A DNA stretch of 53,587 bases from an uncultured Granulosicoccus sp. (GTDB lineage: Bacteria > Pseudomonadota > Gammaproteobacteria > Granulosicoccales > Granulosicoccaceae): assembly GCA_937991945.1 (NCBI GenBank), contig CALKLO010000079.1, positions 1-53,587 on the forward strand. Reading direction: 5' to 3'. A model generated the notes under the pieces. The model saw only the letters and a program-made list of their open reading frames with translations, was not told the DNA's origin and did not search any database. Each line of letters starts with the position of its first letter. The first letter of the stretch is position 1. Both the position numbers and the translations under genes were made by a program. Shown piece by piece: positions 14,354 through 23,435 of the stretch.

Positions 14354-16650
14354 CGAAACGTGAATTCGATTCTGCGGTTGATTGCACGACCTTCAGGAGT
14401 GTCATTTGATGCCAATGGCATATCTGCTCCGAAACCAATGGCCCTAAGGTTGTACGTTGAGATACCACGCTGAATAAGATAATCGCGCACTGTGGTCGCT
14501 CTCCGCAAGCTCAATTGCAAATTTAATCTCGGACCACCGGTGGAATCGGTGTGGCCTTCAATCGTTAATTTGCCGTCTGGGTGTTGCAATAGTATGTCTG
14601 CAATCTGGTCAAGAACGTCATAGCTTTCAGCCGTCAGTCGGTTCCCATGGCTGTCAAACAAGATGCGCAATGTGGGTAACTGGCTCAAAGCCGCATCAAT
14701 ATTGTTCTCCGCAGCTTTCTGTTTGGCCACCACTGCCAATCTTGCTTGCTCGTCAGCCTTAGCTTTTTCTTCAGCTTTGAGTTTTTCTTCTGCGGCTAAT
14801 CGTGCTTGTTCATCGGCTCGAGCTTTCGCAGCTGCTTGCGCTGCTAGTCTTGCCTGTTCCGCAGCTTTAGCTTTAGCTTCTGCTTTTGCAGCCGCCTGTG
14901 CTGCGAGGCGAGCTTCTTCAGCAGCTGCCGCTTCTGCCGCGAGGCGAGCTTTTTCGTCAGCTGCAGCTTTCGCTGCGAGTCGGGCCTGTTCGTCGGCTTT
15001 AGCTTTGGCAGCAGCTTCTTCTGCGAGCTTTGCGTCTTCGTCAGCCTTAGCTTTTGCAGCCGCTTCTGCTGCTAGCCTTTCTTCTTCGTCAGCTTTAGCT
15101 TTAGCAGCGGCCTGTGCTGCTAGCCTTGCTGCTTCGTCAGCTTTTGCTTTTGCAGCCGCTTCTGCTGCTAGTCTTTCTTCTTCGTCAGCTTTTGCTTTAG
15201 CAGCAGCCTGTGCTGCTAGCCTTGCTGCTTCGTCGGCTTTAGCTTTTGCAGCCGATTCTGCTGCTAGCCGTGCGTCTTCGTTAGCTTTTGCTTTAGCAGC
15301 GGCTTCTGCTGCGAGTCTGGTTTTTTCGTCGGCTTTGGCTTTTGCTGCGGCTTCTGCTGTGAGCCGTGCTTGTTCGTCGGCTTTGGCTTTTGCTGCGGCT
15401 TCTGCTGTGAGTCGTGCCTGTTCGTCAGCTTTGGCTTTTGCTGCGGCTTCTGCTGCTAGCCGTGCCTGTTCGTCAGCTTTGGCTTTGGCTGCCGCTGCCT
15501 CAGCAATACGTGCCTGCTCCTTCGCTTTTTCTGCTGCTTGATCCGCTGCAGCGTCTTGTGCTTCAGCAGCCGCCACAGCCTCTAGCCTGGCAGTTTCTCG
15601 GGCTTTAGCCGCTGTGTCAGCGTTTTGCTTGCCCAGTTGCGAGCTCAGCACTAGCGTGGATCCTGCTGCGTCAGGGCCGTTGCCATCAATTTTGATTTTT
15701 TCAACTAACGAGAGCCTGCCCATAGATGACAGCGCTTTGTTGATTACGGCATCGTGAGCTGTTTTGTTTGGAGCGACGCCTGCCAAAGTCATTTGCTGAT
15801 TTTCTATGCCGATTTTTGCATCAGACATCGTGTCCATCAGAGGCATGATCTGCAAAAGGGCGGTTAACCATTCTGCTTTTTTGACATCGTCTTGTTGGCT
15901 AAGTCCGTTACTCACGACATCGCGATCAAAACTGTTTAAGGCGTTTTTAACTAACTCGGAGGTATCGTCTGACGAGGCCATCATGCCTTCAATTGACAAT
16001 ATATTGCCGAATACCTGAATAGAGATGCTGGGCTCTTGTTTCAGGATGTCCTTGGGTTTGGTTATGACGGTGTCATTGAGCGCCAACAACAACGGTGCAT
16101 CTTCATCAGCGACATCGGCAGGCACTGCCTCAACCACCGCCGGCGGCGAGAGTTTCACAGCAGCAGGTTCTACAACAACCGTGGGTGAAGGCTGCTTTTC
16201 AGGAGTGGGCTCTACGATAGCAATGGTAGCCACCGCCACTTGAGGTGGCAGTATTTCTGCTGTCGCTACCTGAATAGTTGGGCTGACTCGTTCGTTTGGT
16301 TCGTTACTTGATGCTGCGACAACGGTTAGCGCTGAGCTCACCAGACCAACGCCTGGGGTGGATCTTACTGCTGCCAGAACCCGCATTTCGTCTTCGGGAC
16401 TACTGACGTCTCCGGATACCATGGCATCTCGGCCAAGCATCGTGACACTGACAGAGTCGGATTCGAACGTCTCGATGGATCCGTCGACTGCCGTTTGGAG
16501 CTTTTGCTCAAACTTGGGAACCGCGTAATTTAGGCCTGTCCACGCTATGGCTGTTAAGCCTACTAGCCAGACAAGTATCCAAATGAGTGCTGAGCCTCGT
16601 ACTTGTAAGTGCTTGGTCTGGTTGTTGACGGTTTTCAAAAACGTGCCCAA
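14350..16650 (-). CDS. BON/TolA-like/OmpA chimeric envelope protein
   Basis: About 767 residues from TTG 16650. The frame stays open upstream to GTG 16875, but that would overlap the divergent gene, and a TATAAT box (16680-16685, minus strand) argues for a start below it. Order: transmembrane helix (SALIWILVWLVGLTAIAWTG), BON-like domain (VSVTMLGRDAMVSGDV), Pro/Ala linker, a second BON-like region, a roughly 250-residue Ala/Lys/Glu helix of 16-residue repeats, and a C-terminal OmpA domain (EGHTDSTGGPRLNLQLSLRRA, NRRIEFTF). It should be anchored in the inner membrane and reach peptidoglycan. The true start has no clear ribosome site and is uncertain. Confidence 0.8.
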   Translation of the reverse strand: MGTFLKTVNNQTKHLQVRGSALIWILVWLVGLTAIAWTGLNYAVPKFEQKLQTAVDGSIETFESDSVSVTMLGRDAMVSGDVSSPEDEMRVLAAVRSTPGVGLVSSALTVVAASSNEPNERVSPTIQVATAEILPPQVAVATIAIVEPTPEKQPSPTVVVEPAAVKLSPPAVVEAVPADVADEDAPLLLALNDTVITKPKDILKQEPSISIQVFGNILSIEGMMASSDDTSELVKNALNSFDRDVVSNGLSQQDDVKKAEWLTALLQIMPLMDTMSDAKIGIENQQMTLAGVAPNKTAHDAVINKALSSMGRLSLVEKIKIDGNGPDAAGSTLVLSSQLGKQNADTAAKARETARLEAVAAAEAQDAAADQAAEKAKEQARIAEAAAAKAKADEQARLAAEAAAKAKADEQARLTAEAAAKAKADEQARLTAEAAAKAKADEKTRLAAEAAAKAKANEDARLAAESAAKAKADEAARLAAQAAAKAKADEEERLAAEAAAKAKADEAARLAAQAAAKAKADEEERLAAEAAAKAKADEDAKLAEEAAAKAKADEQARLAAKAAADEKARLAAEAAAAEEARLAAQAAAKAEAKAKAAEQARLAAQAAAKARADEQARLAAEEKLKAEEKAKADEQARLAVVAKQKAAENNIDAALSQLPTLRILFDSHGNRLTAESYDVLDQIADILLQHPDGKLTIEGHTDSTGGPRLNLQLSLRRATTVRDYLIQRGISTYNLRAIGFGADMPLASNDTPEGRAINRRIEFTFR
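14740..15500 (-). repeat. Tandem 48-bp repeats encoding a 16-residue Ala-rich unit
   Basis: About a dozen imperfect copies of a 48-bp unit encode AAAKAKADEQARLAAE-like 16-mers. Sequence varies at third positions and at the Q/E/A and T/A positions, so the array is old or maintained by protein selection. It resembles the TolA domain II helix in composition. The array could vary in copy number between strains. Confidence 0.8.
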
Positions 16651-16679
16651 AGTTAGAACAGACAGTGGCTGGAAATTTT

Positions 16680-16685
16680 GATTAT
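16680..16685 (-). promoter_or_regulatory. TATAAT -10 element for the OmpA-domain gene
   Basis: On the minus strand CTG-TATAAT-CAAAA is a perfect -10 hexamer about 30 bp upstream of TTG 16650. The -35 position is weak. It is useful mainly because it argues against start codons at or above 16797 for this gene. Confidence 0.4.
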
Positions 16686-16799
16686 ACAGACTGCTGAGCG
16701 CACGATAACGCTGGTTTTTTGGCGCGGCAGGTAGTTTTAAGGAGGCAAGCTGATAATTATTCTGTACGATCAGTGTTTTCGACGAATCTAGAGTGTCCA

Positions 16800-18062
16800 A
16801 TGTCCGGCAGAGGAATACTAGGCGTTGTGCTGCTGGCGGCTGTAGCCTGCCTTCCAGCATCGAAAGTCCATGCACAAAGCGCCAATACGCTAGAAGAGTG
16901 TGTAGCCGTGTCTCAGGTTACGGATGATATTCATGACTGCATGGATAGCTATCTAAATTTGATGGATAACAACATTTCTGGAATGACAGAATTTTTAGCG
17001 GATTCATTGTCAGGCGATGCCTTAGCAGGCTTGGGGCGATCACAAAACGCGTTTTCAGAGTACCGACGTCAAAATTGCTTGTGGTATCTGGAGTTCTCAT
17101 CGCCTCGGGCAGAAGCTGAGCTAATTGCAAAAAATTGCCTCGCGAATATGTCTCGGCAACGTTGGCAGGAGCTGCAAGATTTGGTGAGCGAAGAAGATAC
17201 TTCAGCTCAGACTGTTTCCGGTTTTTTCATTTACGGTGCCGGCAAGAATTCATTTCAACAGTGCGGTTCTGATGTGCGCTACTGGGTCGATGGTGATCCG
17301 AGCGTGGTCAATGATGCTCAACAACTCTACTTATCGTTGGCAACTAGCGAATACCAGATTGTGCATGCAGTATTCGCCGCCACAATAGACGAGGTTTCTG
17401 AAGCACCTGAAGGGCATCAAGGCCTACTCAAATTAACCACGTTGATAGACATGAGTTTGCCAACGGAATCAGATTGTCGTTTGCCGTCGACGCAATCGGC
17501 TTTTGCATTGGCCTCTGGTGCAGAAGTGGACGAGAATGCCTTGCGCTCAAGCGATGAGCTCGAGGGTGATGAAGAACAAGATGAGCCGCAGCAACAACTG
17601 ATTGCCTACTTTGGCGCGTGGTTGGTCGATTGCACCGAAATTAATGGCGCTAAATCTTGCGAGCTTAACGTTGCATTCGAAAAGGTCGGCGCGCCTGATG
17701 AGTTGAATGATGGACAACTTACCATTGTGCGAGAAAAGCAAAAACGGACTCATTTAGAGTTGTCCTTTCCGGGACGAGAAATAGACTCTCCAACGCTTAT
17801 TCGATGGCGCATCGATGCTTTCACGTTCGGTGACTTAGTTGGGTCGAGCATTCTGGTAGACGACGTTGCCGCCAGACAAGTTGTGCCTGACGGGCGTTTT
17901 TTGAAGAATGATTTGCTGCCCCTAATGATTGAAGGTATCGAGCTCTCCGTCGATGTACTGGAAGATGTGGACGATGCGTCGGGTGAGCAATATCAAGGCA
18001 CCTTAAATGGTTTGACGAAGGCGATTGCGTTCGCGGACGATTTCGTTCGCGATACGCAGTAG
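16800..18062 (+). CDS. Secreted LprI-like/IalB-like two-domain protein
   Basis: About 420 residues from ATG 16800, which starts the signal peptide directly (MSGRGILGVVLLAAVACLPASKVHAQ). The mature N-terminal part (LEECVAV, HDCMDSYLNLMD, YRRQNCLWYLEF, KNCLANMSRQRWQELQ) matches the cysteine/tryptophan pattern of the LprI lysozyme-inhibitor domain (DUF1311). An acidic linker (DELEGDEEQDEPQQQ) leads to an IalB-like C-terminal domain (AYFGAWLVDCTEINGAKSCELN). Either domain alone is common; the combination is unusual to me. A periplasmic or outer-membrane role in envelope protection is likely, but not proven. It diverges from the OmpA chimera. Confidence 0.72.
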   Translation: MSGRGILGVVLLAAVACLPASKVHAQSANTLEECVAVSQVTDDIHDCMDSYLNLMDNNISGMTEFLADSLSGDALAGLGRSQNAFSEYRRQNCLWYLEFSSPRAEAELIAKNCLANMSRQRWQELQDLVSEEDTSAQTVSGFFIYGAGKNSFQQCGSDVRYWVDGDPSVVNDAQQLYLSLATSEYQIVHAVFAATIDEVSEAPEGHQGLLKLTTLIDMSLPTESDCRLPSTQSAFALASGAEVDENALRSSDELEGDEEQDEPQQQLIAYFGAWLVDCTEINGAKSCELNVAFEKVGAPDELNDGQLTIVREKQKRTHLELSFPGREIDSPTLIRWRIDAFTFGDLVGSSILVDDVAARQVVPDGRFLKNDLLPLMIEGIELSVDVLEDVDDASGEQYQGTLNGLTKAIAFADDFVRDTQ

Positions 18063-18091
18063 TTAATAGTCTACGAAGGTCATTAACTGAT

Positions 18092-18757
18092 ATGGGCGAC
18101 GTTGAGCGTGCTTGGGTGTTTGCGGGCGGTGATTTCTCTGTCGATCACATGCCACGACATGCGGTCCAAGGTAACGACCTTATGGTGTGCGTGGATGCGG
18201 GTGTGGCCTATTGCTTGGCAGCAGGCTATCAACCTGATTTATTAGTAGGGGACCTGGACAGTACGCCACCTGAATTATTGCAGGATCCTCGGCTTGCTAA
18301 TGTCGAGAAGCGAGTCTTCCCGAGTAAAAAAGCAGCCAGTGATTTACAGCTTGCGCTTGAAATACTCGTACCCTATGCACCGCGCGAAGTCATTTTACTA
18401 GGTGTATCCGGTGGCCGAACAGATCACATGCTGTTCAACTGGCAACTGCCTCTTTTGCAAGCGTGGCCATTTAAGATGCAGCTTGTGGACGACACTGTAC
18501 ATACCTATGTGTTGGATGGCGCTCAAAGCATTACGGTGCAATCACTACCAGGAATGACGGTCAGTCTATTGGCTCTTCGAGCTGCTACAGGTGTTAGTAC
18601 CTCAGGTATGCAATATCCATTGCAAGGTGCGCGTATCGAACTTGGCAGCACGCTGGGGTTGAGCAATGTTGTTGAGTCGCAAACTATTAGTGTTGAGATA
18701 AGTAGCGGTTGTCTGCTAGTGATGGTTCAACGTACTGAGAAGGTAATTGCCCAATGA
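18092..18757 (+). CDS. thiN: Thiamine pyrophosphokinase
   Basis: 221 residues. The ThiN/TPK catalytic fold shows VCVDAGVAYCL, VGDLDS (52-57), KKAASDLQLALE and GGRTDH (107-112), which bind ATP-Mg and thiamine. It converts thiamine to thiamine pyrophosphate in the cytoplasm, the step needed after import by the nearby ThiBPQ. Its stop overlaps the start of ltaE (ATGA at 18754-18757), indicating coupled translation. It lies 29 bp downstream of the LprI/IalB gene and may be cotranscribed with it. Confidence 0.9.
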   Translation: MGDVERAWVFAGGDFSVDHMPRHAVQGNDLMVCVDAGVAYCLAAGYQPDLLVGDLDSTPPELLQDPRLANVEKRVFPSKKAASDLQLALEILVPYAPREVILLGVSGGRTDHMLFNWQLPLLQAWPFKMQLVDDTVHTYVLDGAQSITVQSLPGMTVSLLALRAATGVSTSGMQYPLQGARIELGSTLGLSNVVESQTISVEISSGCLLVMVQRTEKVIAQ

Positions 18758-19776
18758 TAAAAACAGTCGACTTTCGTAGCGATACCGTCACACATCCAAC
18801 AGCTGTTATGCGTGAAGCGATGATGGCTGCACCGCTTGGTGACGATGTGTACGGTGATGACCCCGCAGCCAATGACTTACAAGAGTTTGCTGCAGATTTA
18901 TTAGGGCACGAATGTAGTCTGTTTCTACCGACGGGAACTCAATCGAATCTCGTAGCTTTGTTAACGCATTGCCAACGTGGCGATGAATACATTGTGGGTG
19001 CAGACGCACACACCTATAAGTACGAAGGCGGTGGTGCTGCGGCATTAGGGGGTATTCAACCGCAAACAATTGCGTTTGGACATAACGGCGAATTAGATTT
19101 AACCGCAGTTAAAGGGTTGATTAAGGAAGACGATTTTCATTTCGCCCGAACTCGCCTGTTGTGTTTGGAAAACACGCAGCACGGTAGGGTGCAAACACTC
19201 GACTACATGCAAGAGGCTCAGCGTTTTGCACAGTCTAATAACCTACAACTTCATCTTGATGGTGCACGCATGGGAAATGCAGCCTCGTCGTTAGGTGTGC
19301 CTCTAAAAGAGTTAGGCCAGTGTTTCGATACGGTATCGCTATGCTTGTCTAAAGGCTTGGGCGCACCTATTGGTTCTTTGTTGTTTGGCTCAAAGGCGTT
19401 TATTGATGAGGCACGGCGTTGGAGGAAAGTAACTGGTGGTGGAATGCGTCAGATAGGTATGTTGGCAGCAGCCGGCAAGATCGCTCTCACTGATGGGTTT
19501 GATCGCTTGCACGAAGATCATGACAACGCCACTTACCTGGCTTCACAGCTTGAAGGTATGCAGGGCGTGACAGTAAAGGCGGGTTGGACACAAACTAATA
19601 TGGTGTGGTTGGAGTTTGATGAGCCCTGTGGTGAAGCGTTATCTGCAGCGGCTAGAAAGTCCGATGTGTTGATATCAGCGTATGCTCATTCGTGCCGAAT
19701 TGTGACTCATCTAGATGTTGATAGGCAGGCAATCGATAGGCTAGTGTCTGTGCTGGCTGACTACTTACAACCGTGA
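18754..19776 (+). CDS. ltaE: Low-specificity L-threonine aldolase
   Basis: 340 residues, the normal length of this PLP enzyme of fold type I. VDFRSDTVTHPT at the N-terminus, HLDGAR at 167-172 and SLCLSKGLGAPIGS with the PLP lysine at residue 200 are diagnostic. It cleaves L-threonine and L-allo-threonine to glycine and acetaldehyde. It is translationally coupled to thiN by a 4-bp overlap and converges on thiQ with 12 bp between stops. Confidence 0.93.
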   Translation: MIKTVDFRSDTVTHPTAVMREAMMAAPLGDDVYGDDPAANDLQEFAADLLGHECSLFLPTGTQSNLVALLTHCQRGDEYIVGADAHTYKYEGGGAAALGGIQPQTIAFGHNGELDLTAVKGLIKEDDFHFARTRLLCLENTQHGRVQTLDYMQEAQRFAQSNNLQLHLDGARMGNAASSLGVPLKELGQCFDTVSLCLSKGLGAPIGSLLFGSKAFIDEARRWRKVTGGGMRQIGMLAAAGKIALTDGFDRLHEDHDNATYLASQLEGMQGVTVKAGWTQTNMVWLEFDEPCGEALSAAARKSDVLISAYAHSCRIVTHLDVDRQAIDRLVSVLADYLQP

Positions 19777-19788
19777 TATGCGTGCAGC

Positions 19789-20424
19789 CTACGCAAACAC
19801 AATGTGATCAGATTCCATTCGTAGTTGTGTAGCGTTCATAGCGTTGGCGTCATCTTCGTCATGAGTGACCATGATGACGCACGGTTTGAATTCGTCGATA
19901 AGCGTTCGTAACAGTGCAGTCATCTCTTGTCGTGTTGTGGCATCTAATGCGCTGAACGGTTCGTCTAGTAAAAGAATAGCTTGTCGTCTTAATAAGCAAC
20001 GCGCTAGGGCGACGCGTTGTTGCTCACCACCAGAGAGTGAGCCGGGTAGTTTGTTTTCGTATCCTGACAATCCTACGTTTTCTAATACGTTCAGTATGTC
20101 TAGTTGCTGCTGGCGACTTAGTTGCAATTTTGGATTGATACCCAAGCCTATATTTTTTGACACGCTTAAGTGCGAGAAGAGATTGTTGTTTTGAAATAAG
20201 GTGGTTATAGGTCTTTGCGCAGGCGCTAGCGTTAAAATCGAATCACCACGCCATTGAATGTCACCGGCGTTGGTTTTTAAAAAGCCCGCTATGATGTTTA
20301 GCAGAGTGCTTTTTCCCGAGCCACTCCTACCTAGCAAGGCATATACGCCGTGGGTGTCCAATTCAATGGCATAGTTCCAATGTCGTTCGCCAAGTTGTAT
20401 CTCAACATTATTAAGTGTGAGCAT
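19789..20424 (-). CDS. thiQ: Thiamine ABC transporter ATPase
   Basis: About 211 residues. Walker A GRSGSGKST (about 32-40), signature LSGGEQQR (130-137), Walker B ILLLDEP (150-156) and an H-loop VTHDEDDA make it an ABC ATPase of the short ThiQ type. ATG 20424 is preferred: AGGAGG lies 11 nt upstream, while GTG 20433 is only 2 nt from it. It overlaps the thiP end by 14 bp. It powers thiamine import with ThiB and ThiP under the TPP riboswitch at 23.2 kb. Confidence 0.9.
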   Translation of the reverse strand: MLTLNNVEIQLGERHWNYAIELDTHGVYALLGRSGSGKSTLLNIIAGFLKTNAGDIQWRGDSILTLAPAQRPITTLFQNNNLFSHLSVSKNIGLGINPKLQLSRQQQLDILNVLENVGLSGYENKLPGSLSGGEQQRVALARCLLRRQAILLLDEPFSALDATTRQEMTALLRTLIDEFKPCVIMVTHDEDDANAMNATQLRMESDHIVFA

Positions 20425-22081
20425 GCTGAGCACGTCCTCCTATGACTTTTTGAATAACAACAAATAGGATTAAACACAGGGCTAGCAATAAGCCTGCTGT
20501 GACTGCAGCTTCCTCAAGGCGATAGCTGCCCATGCGCTGATAGAGAAGCAAGGGTAGCGTGCGTACTCGCTCTGAACCAAACAATGCAATGGCGCTAAGA
20601 TCGCCTGCGGATAACGTGGTGGCGACGGCAACACTTAAACCAATAGGTTTACGCAGTTGCGGCCAATCAATAATTCTCCATCGGCTAAATCCTTGTATGC
20701 CAAGAGATTGCAGTAGTTTGTCATGTTGGTTTGCCGATTGAATAAACGGTCCATCGAGTATGCGCAAAATAAACGGTAATGCCATAAGGCTGTTTATGAT
20801 GACAACGAGTATCAGTGCAATAGAAAAAACATCGGCGTAGGGTCTTAGTAATAAGAATAGACCCGTGCCAAGTACCAAAGGGGGAAGGACTAAAATGATA
20901 TTGCCAGACAGTTGCAACCATTGCCCTGCTGTTTCGTAGTTCAAGCGAATGCGAAGATGTCTGGCGCTGCTAAGTAATCCTAACGCCAGTACTAACGAAA
21001 GCATTGCAGACGCCAATGCCACAATTACGGTATTGGTTAAGGCACCCACTGTTGTTGGATGCGTAAGTACCGATATAAATGTTGAGTTCAGTGATGAAAT
21101 CACTAGTGCTAAGAGTGGCGATAAAACAAAAATGGCGGCCAAGGCTATAATGCTATTGTGAGTGATGCGCCAGGTAAGCCCCGACCAGATGCTGCTCATC
21201 AAGTGTTGGTCGTGCAATGACTGAGAGTGTGTTGCTAACGGTGAATAAGCATTGAACGCCAGTGCCTCGTTCTGTTTGTTAAGTGTGCTTAATATCATTA
21301 GCACCAAACAGATTACAAGCTGCACGCTACCCAGTGCCACAGCAAGCGTTATATCAAAATCAAAACGCAACGCTTGGTAGATAGCTACTTCAATCGTTGT
21401 GGCTTTGGGGCCACCGCCAAGTGTCATAACAATAGCGAAGCTGGTAAAGCACAGCGTAAAAATAAGTAAGGCGAGGCTGGGTAGTTGTCCGCGTATTGCG
21501 GGCCACTCAATGAATCTAAAGACAGATGTAGGGCCTAAGCCAAGTTGTTTTGCTAAGCGCCAGTTTTCAGAAGGGATACCTTCTAAGTTGACTAATAATA
21601 TTCTGGCCGCCAGCGGCATGTTGAAAAACACATGCGCCACAAGAATGCCCGTTAGTCCATACAGAGACACCGATGGGATAGACAACACCGACAGTGCGCT
21701 GTTGAGCCATCCGGTTCTGCCAAAGACTGCAACAATGCCATAAATAGCCACAATGGTTGGAATAACCAAAGACAGGCTAAACACATTAACGATGAGAGAG
21801 CGGCCGAGGAATCGTGGCTTGTGCGATAAGGCCAATGCAACCGGCAAGGCAAGGGTTAATGCGAGTAACGTTGAGAGAGTCGCCTGTTTAAAGCTAAACC
21901 AAATGACTCGTTGTAAGTAAGTATTTCCAAACACCTGCTGCCAGTTAATGGCGCCAGCTTCTCGAAACATAGCCATTGCTGGCAGCAGTGTGCAGGCTAA
22001 TACGATGAGCAGTGCAAATGCACCGCTCATCCACCACGGCCAGTATCGAACGGGACCGATACGCTGGCGGGTGTCTGACAT
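20411..22081 (-). CDS. thiP: Thiamine ABC transporter permease
   Basis: About 556 residues, a fused double permease with two repeats of six hydrophobic helices. EAA-loop-like segments are visible at ENWRLAKQLGLGPTSVFRFIEWPAIRGQLPS in the first half and HDKLLQSLGIQGFSRWRIIDWPQLRKP in the second; here only their positions matter, near residues 190 and 460. The start is ATG 22081 (MSDTRQRIG), overlapping the thiB TAA in TAATG. An in-frame start at 22117 lies within thiB and is less likely. It forms the inner-membrane channel for thiamine. Confidence 0.9.
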   Translation of the reverse strand: MSDTRQRIGPVRYWPWWMSGAFALLIVLACTLLPAMAMFREAGAINWQQVFGNTYLQRVIWFSFKQATLSTLLALTLALPVALALSHKPRFLGRSLIVNVFSLSLVIPTIVAIYGIVAVFGRTGWLNSALSVLSIPSVSLYGLTGILVAHVFFNMPLAARILLVNLEGIPSENWRLAKQLGLGPTSVFRFIEWPAIRGQLPSLALLIFTLCFTSFAIVMTLGGGPKATTIEVAIYQALRFDFDITLAVALGSVQLVICLVLMILSTLNKQNEALAFNAYSPLATHSQSLHDQHLMSSIWSGLTWRITHNSIIALAAIFVLSPLLALVISSLNSTFISVLTHPTTVGALTNTVIVALASAMLSLVLALGLLSSARHLRIRLNYETAGQWLQLSGNIILVLPPLVLGTGLFLLLRPYADVFSIALILVVIINSLMALPFILRILDGPFIQSANQHDKLLQSLGIQGFSRWRIIDWPQLRKPIGLSVAVATTLSAGDLSAIALFGSERVRTLPLLLYQRMGSYRLEEAAVTAGLLLALCLILFVVIQKVIGGRAQHAHT

Positions 22082-23139
22082 TATTGAGTGGAGGCGTCCA
22101 ACCACTCGTCCACCCACTGCTTACGATTATCACGCACCTCTTCAGGGCTGAAAGAAAGTGTGCTGGCAGGCGTAATCAAACGGTTAAACGACTCTGGAAG
22201 CTCATCACCTAAGTCGATAACAGGAAACATGACATTGGTCAGCGGAAGGGCTGATTGAGCATCGTGGCTAACCAGGTAGTTTAGGAAGTCCTGCGCTAAC
22301 TCTTGATTAGGGGATCGCTTAAGAATAGCGGCAACTTCGACTTGAAGGTAATGACCTTCGTCAAACGCGGCAGCTTGGTAGCGCTCTGTTTCGTCAATTT
22401 CCATGTGGTAGCCAGGTGATGTGCTGTAGCTTAAAACCATTGGCGCCTCGCCATTGAGGAATAGTGAAAAGTACGCTTCACTCCAACCTTTTGTGACGGT
22501 TAAAATTCGTGGTTGAAGCGCTTTCCATTTGGCCGCTGCATCATCGCCGTACACCGACTTTAACCACAACATCAAGCCAAGTCCGGGTGTGCTCGTACGT
22601 GGATCTTGAATAATGATTTTCACATCATCAGGAGCGTTAATCAGTTCTTCAAAGCTTGTTGGTGGTGTAGCTAAGGCTTCTGTGTCATACACAAACGCGA
22701 AGTAGCCGTAGTCGAAAGGCACAAACGTTTTGGAGGTCCAGTCAATGGGCAAGCTCAATTTGCTGGTATCAACGCCAGACTCTGCAAGCAATCCGGTGTC
22801 TTGTGCAATAGCCATTAGGTTGGTGTCCAAGCCTAAAACTATGTCGGCTCGTGTGTTGTCGCCTTCGAGCTGTACACGGTTGATGATGCCTGCAGAACTA
22901 TCCAATGCGACAAATTCTACGGTGCAGTCACCACATTGCTCTTCAAAGCCTGCTTTGATAATTGGGCCGGGGCCCCATTCAGCAGTGAAGGATTCGTAGG
23001 TGTAGACGGTGAGGGTACGCTCAGCGGCTTGAGCGCTAAACAGGGATAGTGAGAGTGCAACACCCATTGTTAGTGCCACAGCGCCGAGAAGTCGGTGTGC
23101 GCTACGCGTTGTTGAGTGAGTTTTTAACCTGTGAATCAT
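22081..23139 (-). CDS. thiB: Thiamine ABC transporter substrate-binding protein
   Basis: About 352 residues. A signal peptide ends in AQAAE, followed by LTVYTYESFTAEWGPGP, typical of TbpA/ThiB. FVPFDYGYFAFVYD and KGWSEAYFSLFLNGEAPMVLSYSTSPGYH contain the aromatic and acidic residues that hold the thiamine rings and phosphate. ATG 23139 is chosen because AGGA stands 5 nt upstream; ATG 23145 overlaps that ribosome site and would add two residues. It is the first gene of thiBPQ and is preceded by a TPP riboswitch. Confidence 0.92.
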   Translation of the reverse strand: MIHRLKTHSTTRSAHRLLGAVALTMGVALSLSLFSAQAAERTLTVYTYESFTAEWGPGPIIKAGFEEQCGDCTVEFVALDSSAGIINRVQLEGDNTRADIVLGLDTNLMAIAQDTGLLAESGVDTSKLSLPIDWTSKTFVPFDYGYFAFVYDTEALATPPTSFEELINAPDDVKIIIQDPRTSTPGLGLMLWLKSVYGDDAAAKWKALQPRILTVTKGWSEAYFSLFLNGEAPMVLSYSTSPGYHMEIDETERYQAAAFDEGHYLQVEVAAILKRSPNQELAQDFLNYLVSHDAQSALPLTNVMFPVIDLGDELPESFNRLITPASTLSFSPEEVRDNRKQWVDEWLDASTQ

Positions 23140-23193
23140 GATCATCCTGTGACTTGTAAGCCTGAAGATGATGACCCTACGAAAGGTATGTGA

Positions 23194-23294
23194 AACTCAA
23201 TCCCTACGCCGGTTCTAACCGGTTCAGGTTCTGCGGGTTGTGCCGGAAAAATAAAATTCCCGGACTCTCAGCCTTAGTGGCACCCCGTTGAGTC
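23194..23294 (-). promoter_or_regulatory. TPP (THI-box) riboswitch
   Basis: Read on the minus strand, it shows the full conserved core in order: ACGGGGTGCC, GGCTGAGAG, ACCCGCAGAACCTGA, a GGTTAGAACC hairpin, and CGTAGGGATTGAG. These match the P1-P5 elements of the TPP aptamer. It stands about 55 nt before the thiB start. Downstream, ATCATC (23172-23167) can pair with GATGAT (23146-23141), which includes part of the ribosome site and the first ATG, pointing to translational control. No intrinsic terminator is seen. Confidence 0.96.
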
Positions 23295-23435
23295 ATCATG
23301 TGTACGCAGTTTTTCAACCGCGACGTTAGTGTGGGGTTAATTTCACCGATATGCAAGCGGGTGTCGGGACTGCGCAGCGTCGTTAATGCTTGGTCGTGTA
23401 GTCAATGCCTCGTAATGTGACGCACTCGAATACCA

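Noticed and set aside
14663-15541. 292-codon plus-strand frame rich in Ala/Ser
   Set aside because: It is the reverse of the 48-bp repeat array of the OmpA chimera; repeats without stops in one frame are often open in another. No ribosome site or plausible protein.
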